A stretch of 9,703 bases of DNA, from NCBI GenBank assembly GCA_002898135.1, contig BDTQ01000174.1, forward strand, positions 1-9,703, written 5' to 3'. Source of the DNA: a bacterium BMS3Bbin07. GTDB taxonomy: Bacteria > Nitrospirota > Thermodesulfovibrionia > Thermodesulfovibrionales > JdFR-85. This document shows, in pieces, positions 5,796-9,703 of this stretch. The notes beneath the pieces were generated by a model that worked only from the letters and a program-made list of their open reading frames with translations, searched no databases and was not told the origin of the DNA. A program made the translations under genes and the position numbers. The number at the start of each line of letters is the position of its first letter. Position 1 is the stretch's first letter.

Positions 5796-6971
5796 ATGAT
5801 GGATTTTCAGAGCATTTCAGAGATAATAAATACTATTAGAGGCCTTGACCTCACAAACATAATCAACCTTATCCCCCTTCCTCATGCAGGGGTTGGTGGA
5901 GGTATTGAGGCCAAGGAGCATGTCGATATAGTATCGACTCTGAAGTTTACATTTGTATTTGTTTTAGGTGTGGGAGCCACATTTGGAATGGGGCTGGCCT
6001 TTGCAGCAAAAAAGTTTGCAGTAAAAAAAGATCCGAGGGTTGAGCAGGTGCGTGAAGTACTTGCAAGTGCCCACTGCGGAGCCTGCGGTTATGCAGGGTG
6101 TGAACAATATGCAGAGGCAGTTGTTTCAAACCCTGACGTTCCTCCAAACCTCTGTACACCTGGAGGAGCAAAATGCGCTGAGCTGGTTGCCATGATCACC
6201 GGAAAGAAGGCAGAGGCCACCGAGCCTATATTCTCAAGAATCATGTGCCAGGGAGACTGGCATAAGTCGGCAAAGAGGTTTAAGTATGAAGGAGTAGAAG
6301 ACTGCAGGGCCGTTATCCTGGCAGGCGGTGGTGACAAGTCATGTGTCTATGGATGCCTCGGATACGCCACATGTGTAAGGTCATGTCCATTTGATGCCAT
6401 TCACATGAATGAAGACCATCTCCCGGTTGTTGATATAACAAAATGTACGGGATGCCGTAAATGCGAGGCAGCCTGTCCGAAAAAGGTTATCGAAATACTG
6501 CCGGCCGGCAAGGCAGTGGTAGTTGCCTGCCACTCAAGGGACCGGGGAGCTGAAACGAGAAAGAACTGTCAGGTCGGCTGCATTGCCTGCGGTGTCTGTG
6601 TGAAAGTCTGCCCCTTTGATGCAGCAAAGGTCGAAGACAGTCTTTCCCGCATTGATCTTGATAAATGCCGCGTCTGTGGCCTGTGTGTAAAAAAGTGTCC
6701 TACAAAGGCGATTGTGGATTATATACCGGAAAGGTCCAGGGCCTATGTTCTCAGAGACAAGTGCATCGGCTGTAATATGTGCATGAAGGTATGTCCTGTA
6801 AATGCTGCCGAGGGTGAATTGAAGAAGGTGCATACTATAGACCAGGGCAAATGCATAGGCTGCGGTATCTGTACTGCAAGGTGTCCCAAGCAGGCTATTG
6901 ACGGGACGTTTAACGCCCAGGCAGTTTTTGCAAAGGCTGAAGAGAAGAAAAAGAAGAAGGCGGCAGCTTAA
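5796..6971 (+). CDS. rnfB: Rnf complex subunit RnfB, long polyferredoxin form
   Basis: RnfB is the cytoplasmic, membrane-anchored entry point for electrons from ferredoxin. In order, the 391 aa protein has an unusual N-terminal stretch (1-47), one membrane helix (about 48-72), the FAAKKFAVKKDPR linker (69-81), the ASC-type [4Fe-4S] domain (C94/C97/C102/C120), the CVYGCLGYATCVRSCP motif (C183/C187/C193/C197), and five CxxCxxCxxxC motifs starting at C217, C262, C291, C323 and C353. This predicts about seven [4Fe-4S] clusters. Short RnfB proteins (about 190 aa) have three, and clostridial forms (about 330 aa, recalled) lack the last pair. The protein ends in a Lys/Ala tail. GGAGG (5782-5786) lies 9 bases before the ATG. 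It is the last gene of rnfCDGEAB and ends 18 bases from the hydA stop on the opposite strand. No terminator hairpin is visible. Confidence 0.95.
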   Translation: MMDFQSISEIINTIRGLDLTNIINLIPLPHAGVGGGIEAKEHVDIVSTLKFTFVFVLGVGATFGMGLAFAAKKFAVKKDPRVEQVREVLASAHCGACGYAGCEQYAEAVVSNPDVPPNLCTPGGAKCAELVAMITGKKAEATEPIFSRIMCQGDWHKSAKRFKYEGVEDCRAVILAGGGDKSCVYGCLGYATCVRSCPFDAIHMNEDHLPVVDITKCTGCRKCEAACPKKVIEILPAGKAVVVACHSRDRGAETRKNCQVGCIACGVCVKVCPFDAAKVEDSLSRIDLDKCRVCGLCVKKCPTKAIVDYIPERSRAYVLRDKCIGCNMCMKVCPVNAAEGELKKVHTIDQGKCIGCGICTARCPKQAIDGTFNAQAVFAKAEEKKKKKAAA

Positions 6972-6989
6972 GTTCTAAAAAACCTCAGC

Positions 6990-8261
6990 CTATAGCCTTA
7001 CAATATGGACTGAACAGGATATGCAGGGGTCATAGGCACGAACAAGTGTCTCAAGTGCCGGTTTTATATCAGGTGTCTCTTTTATAAGAGCCTCAGCCAT
7101 CATCATGAGGGTGCGCTCCATATCCGAGAGGTTCATGGCAGTGGGTGTGGTTATGTCACCCCCGGCTACATACCCTTTCTCATCAAAAGTATAGGTATGT
7201 ACAAGCATGCCCCTCGGTGCCTCAATAGCTGCCGTACCCGTAGCCGCCACCGGACTGAACTCAGTCACTATGCCGCCATCCTGCCCCTCGGGAAGGTCAA
7301 GATCAAGCAACTCACCTATAATATCCACCACACGCTCAAGGGAAAAGAGTATCTCAACACCCTGAGCCATATTATTCATATAGGTGCTCCGGCTCTTCGT
7401 GATACCAAGTTTCTTCAAAAGGGCCCCTGCACTGCCCTTGAGCTTACTGCCGGAGTTGAGAATCCGCGGCAGGGCTCCGACCATAAAAGGCTCCTCACCG
7501 TAAAGGGTGTGCTTTGTGTAGGAGGGAGGAAGGGCTGATTCATGGAACTTTTGATAAAAATCCCCTATCTGCACCTTCTCCTTGCCGTTTATGAGGATAT
7601 AACCTCCTGTATAGCCATACTCCCTGCCAGCAAGTGAAACCCAGTTACTGACCTTTACAAGGGGTGTATATTGAAGGGTGGGAATCTCTTTTGACAGAAA
7701 ACGCAATACTTCATCTATAAGGGGTTCTGCCTCCTGCCGGATACGCTTAAGGCCTTCACTTGAAGGACCAGCACTCATACCGCCCACTACAGGCGTTATC
7801 TGATGAATCGCCCTCCCGCCGACACACTCCTGCATCCTGTTGCCAATGCCCTTTACCTTAAAGCCCAGGGAAGCAGCATCGGGCAACTCTTTAGCCATCT
7901 CCACAAAGGAGCTGTAACCGTAATAATCCGGCAGCGCAAGCAGAAAGAGATGCAGCCCATGACTCTCTAACGTCTCGGCATGAAGAAGAAGCTCCCTTAA
8001 AAGCACTGCCTCCCTTGGCGCCTGTACACCAAAGGCGTCCTCTATGGCCATTACAGAGATAACCCTGTGTGAGGCAGAGCAGATGGAGCATATCCTTGAG
8101 ACAATTGTGGGCACATCATTAAAATGCCTGCCCACAATGAGCTTTTCAAACAGCCTCGGGGGGGTAAGTATGTCGAGCTCTACTGACTCCACACGACGGC
8201 CTTTTATCTTAACCCCGATACTTCCATGTCCTTCCACCCTGCTTATCAGTTCCTTTTTCAT
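6990..8261 (-). CDS. hydA: Group 3b-type [NiFe] hydrogenase large (alpha) subunit
   Basis: This is the catalytic subunit of a cytosolic NAD(P)-linked hydrogenase of the sulfhydrogenase type, holding the Ni-Fe(CN)2CO site. The 423 aa length is close to archaeal HydA. Landmarks are RVEGHGS (8-14), the L1 motif RICSICSASH (57-66) with Ni ligands C58 and C61, and the C-terminal L2 motif DPCISCSVH (411-419) with C413 and C416. Only four residues, IVRL, follow the conserved His, so maturation should remove a very short peptide by a dedicated endopeptidase not encoded here. AAAGAGG lies just upstream of the ATG, which overlaps the hydD stop by one base (TAATG). It is last in the visible hydG-hydD-hydA order, matching the hydBGDA order of Pyrococcus. 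Nothing suggests a membrane anchor or export signal. Confidence 0.93.
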   Translation of the reverse strand: MKKELISRVEGHGSIGVKIKGRRVESVELDILTPPRLFEKLIVGRHFNDVPTIVSRICSICSASHRVISVMAIEDAFGVQAPREAVLLRELLLHAETLESHGLHLFLLALPDYYGYSSFVEMAKELPDAASLGFKVKGIGNRMQECVGGRAIHQITPVVGGMSAGPSSEGLKRIRQEAEPLIDEVLRFLSKEIPTLQYTPLVKVSNWVSLAGREYGYTGGYILINGKEKVQIGDFYQKFHESALPPSYTKHTLYGEEPFMVGALPRILNSGSKLKGSAGALLKKLGITKSRSTYMNNMAQGVEILFSLERVVDIIGELLDLDLPEGQDGGIVTEFSPVAATGTAAIEAPRGMLVHTYTFDEKGYVAGGDITTPTAMNLSDMERTLMMMAEALIKETPDIKPALETLVRAYDPCISCSVHIVRL

Positions 8262-9001
8262 TATCCTCTTTCCCAGAAGAGATCAAACCTCTTCTTTATC
8301 TCATCCTCACCAAGCCCCATCTGCCTGAATATCTCTGTAAGTGCCTCCCTGTTTGCATCCTCGTAAGCACCGAAACAGCCATCACACGGCCTGCCCACCG
8401 ACGGCTGCCTTGCACCACAACCGGCCCTTGTAACAGGCCCAAGGCAGGGCAGTCCCCTGTATCTTAGCAGACACTCATTACCCTTCATCTTGCACTCCAT
8501 ACAGAGCGGATAATTGGGCACCTCCGGCACCACCCCTTTGAGAAGATACCCAAGGCAGTGCATAAGATAATTCCTCTCTATCGGGCACCCCGGGATTGAA
8601 AAGTCCACAGGAACAACGTCACTGACCGGCCGGGGGAACCCCGATGTAAAGTCCCCGCCTGTTTCAGGATAGACATCCCGTAACCAGCCCTTCCTCTTCT
8701 TCGGCCCGCGTGCCACCACACCGCCAGTGCACGCACAGGTGCCTATGGCAACAAGGTATTTGACCTTCTTTCTCAGGCCCCTCAGGAGCCCCGCCTCTTC
8801 AGCCTGGGTGACAGCCCCTTCCACAAGGGCGATATCAGGGCTTAAGCCTGTAGCCGGCATGGCAACATTGAGGTCAACCACCTCAACGAGGTCAAGCAGC
8901 TTAAGGAGGTCCTCCTCAAGATTGGTTATCTCAAGGATGTCTCCCGAACAGGATGTCAGGGAGTAAAGACCCAACCTGGGTTTTTCCTTAGCCTTTGTCA
9001 T
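8261..9001 (-). CDS. hydD: Group 3b-type [NiFe] hydrogenase small (delta) subunit
   Basis: This subunit carries the iron-sulfur clusters linking the Ni-Fe site of HydA to the flavin subunit HydG. The 246 aa length is typical, and there is no twin-arginine signal, as expected for a cytosolic enzyme. Landmarks are LTSCSGD (15-21), VEGAV (60-64), GTCACTGGV (87-95), IPGCP (136-140), a cluster domain with C167/C170/C177/C186, and PCLGPVTRAGC (185-195) leading to C206/C209. Two expected ligands differ. The proximal CxxC reads C18-S-G-D21 (GAC, complement of 8939-8941), and GARQP has Gln199 (CAG, complement of 8405-8407) where related proteins, as I recall them, have Cys. The ATG follows the hydG stop by one base, with GGAG 10 bases upstream. 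It overlaps hydA by one base. The reading frame is otherwise intact. Confidence 0.92.
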   Translation of the reverse strand: MTKAKEKPRLGLYSLTSCSGDILEITNLEEDLLKLLDLVEVVDLNVAMPATGLSPDIALVEGAVTQAEEAGLLRGLRKKVKYLVAIGTCACTGGVVARGPKKRKGWLRDVYPETGGDFTSGFPRPVSDVVPVDFSIPGCPIERNYLMHCLGYLLKGVVPEVPNYPLCMECKMKGNECLLRYRGLPCLGPVTRAGCGARQPSVGRPCDGCFGAYEDANREALTEIFRQMGLGEDEIKKRFDLFWERG

Positions 9002-9002
9002 A

Positions 9003-9703
9003 TCAGAAAATCTCCGGCAGATTTATAGCATCCCAGTATGTAAATATCGGTCCATCAATGCACGTGTACTTATGCCCCACCACGCAGTGTCCGCATTTGC
9101 CCAGGCCACACTCCATCCTCCGCTCAAGAGACATGTAGATGCTCCCCTTCGAGTAACCAAGTTTCAGGAGCTTGTCAAGGACAAACTTGTAAAATACAGG
9201 CGGCCCGCAAACAGCCACGGAAGTGCCCTCCAGGGGCATCGTAATCTTGTCAAGAAGCTGGGTAACCCTGCCCACTTGTCCCTGCCATCTACTACTCTCA
9301 GGCACACTGTCCACAGAAAGCATGCACTTTATATCAGTCCTTGCAAGCAGGTTCTGTAACTCTCCATAAAAAAGGACGCTCTCCGGGTCTCTTGCACCAT
9401 ATCCAATGCCAACCTCTCCGAAACGCTCCCTCCTGTAAAGCACATAGCGAATAAGGGACCTCAGCGGAGCTATTCCAAGCCCGCCTGCCACTATAAGAAG
9501 GTTTCCACCCTCCATGGTCTCAACAGGATAACCATTGCCATAGGGGCCACGTATTCCAACCCTGGCATTCTCCTCAAGTCCGTGAAGCACTCCCGTCACC
9601 CTGCCCGCCTTTCTCACACAGAGGTCTATAAACCCCTTCTCGTCCGGCCCGGAGGTAATGGATATTGGTGCCTCACCCACCCCGAAGATACTGAGCATAA
9701 CAA
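9003..9703 (-). CDS. hydG: Group 3b-type hydrogenase flavin (gamma) subunit, N-terminus beyond window
   Basis: This is the NAD(P)H-oxidising FAD subunit of the hydrogenase, of the ferredoxin-NADP reductase/PyrK type. The reading frame is open to the right edge, so the Met at 9698 is probably internal: SIFGVGEAPISITS is a mid-domain flavin-binding segment and some 50-60 residues should precede it. Numbered from that Met, landmarks are the FAD-binding EAPIS (9-13), IRGPYGNGYP (49-58), the nucleotide-binding VAGGLGIAPLRS (70-81), VCGPP (163-167), and a C-terminal [2Fe-2S] motif CGLGKCGHC...C (C197/C202/C205/C213) followed by DGPIF. The archaeal order hydBGDA predicts hydB, a beta subunit with [4Fe-4S] motifs, just beyond the right edge. 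It ends one base before hydD, so the genes are coupled. Confidence 0.92.
   Translation of the reverse strand, partial: VMLSIFGVGEAPISITSGPDEKGFIDLCVRKAGRVTGVLHGLEENARVGIRGPYGNGYPVETMEGGNLLIVAGGLGIAPLRSLIRYVLYRRERFGEVGIGYGARDPESVLFYGELQNLLARTDIKCMLSVDSVPESSRWQGQVGRVTQLLDKITMPLEGTSVAVCGPPVFYKFVLDKLLKLGYSKGSIYMSLERRMECGLGKCGHCVVGHKYTCIDGPIFTYWDAINLPEIF

Noticed and set aside
6534..6833. Minus-strand open frame within rnfB, and similar frames in rnfC, rnfE and hydA
   Set aside because: These are shadows of coding sequence. The sense-strand genes have complete cofactor motifs.
6972..7000. Bidirectional terminator between rnfB and hydA
   Set aside because: The A/T run (about 6977-6982) is present, but the nearest dyad around CTATAG is short and mismatched, so no stable hairpin can be supported.
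8261..9001. Frameshift or sequencing error explaining the missing HydD cysteines
   Set aside because: The frame is continuous with good motifs on both sides, and Gln199 would need more than one base change from a Cys codon, so a local indel is not indicated.
1..9703. CRISPR arrays, tRNA/rRNA genes, insertion sequences or attachment sites
   Set aside because: No regularly spaced repeats, cloverleaf-like sequence, transposase motifs or flanking target duplications were found on either strand.

Overview
The window reads as a chromosomal segment of an anaerobic Gram-negative bacterium. The lipid A kinase gene lpxK indicates an outer membrane. The rnfCDGEAB gene order, a polyferredoxin-type RnfB and a soluble group 3b-type [NiFe] hydrogenase indicate anaerobic, ferredoxin- and hydrogen-linked energy metabolism. 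Codon use, base composition and the mix of genes would fit Nitrospirota (Thermodesulfovibrionia-like) or a deltaproteobacterial lineage. That placement is an inference from gene content, not a measured phylogeny.

Layout. Positions 1-1155, minus strand: lpxK, followed with a TAATG stop/start overlap by the 5' end of a YjbQ/UPF0047-family gene that runs off the left edge. Positions 1156-1360: a divergent intergenic region with a good sigma-70-type promoter, two small palindromes and a strong ribosome binding site, all facing right. Positions 1361-6971, plus strand: a complete six-gene rnfCDGEAB operon for the ion-translocating ferredoxin:NAD+ oxidoreductase. Positions 6990-9703, minus strand: hydG (partial) - hydD - hydA, the gamma, delta and alpha subunits of a group 3b cytosolic NAD(P)-linked hydrogenase of the sulfhydrogenase type, tightly coupled and transcribed toward rnfB. 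The Rnf and hydrogenase operons are convergent, with 18 bases between their stop codons.

How the genes work together. Rnf moves electrons between reduced ferredoxin and NAD+ through RnfB, the membrane [2Fe-2S] centre of RnfA/RnfE, the covalent FMNs of RnfG and RnfD, and RnfC, and couples this to Na+ or H+ transport. The hydrogenase exchanges electrons between NAD(P)H and H2 through the HydG flavin subunit, the HydD clusters and the HydA Ni-Fe site. Side by side, they would link the ferredoxin, NAD(P)H and H2 pools. That link is inferred from neighbourhood alone.

Main points of interest. (1) RnfE has Ala116 where the family has the second cysteine of the membrane [2Fe-2S] site, while RnfA keeps both of its cysteines. 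(2) RnfB carries an extra C-terminal pair of [4Fe-4S] motifs, for about seven predicted clusters. (3) The HydD proximal motif reads CSGD rather than CxxC, and a second cluster cysteine is replaced by Gln199. (4) A structured repeat lies between rnfC and rnfD: a 13-base imperfect inverted repeat, a nested hairpin and four consecutive degenerate heptamers. (5) Two near-identical 13-base palindromes lie upstream of rnfC and rnfB. No RNA genes, CRISPR arrays or insertion sequences were seen.
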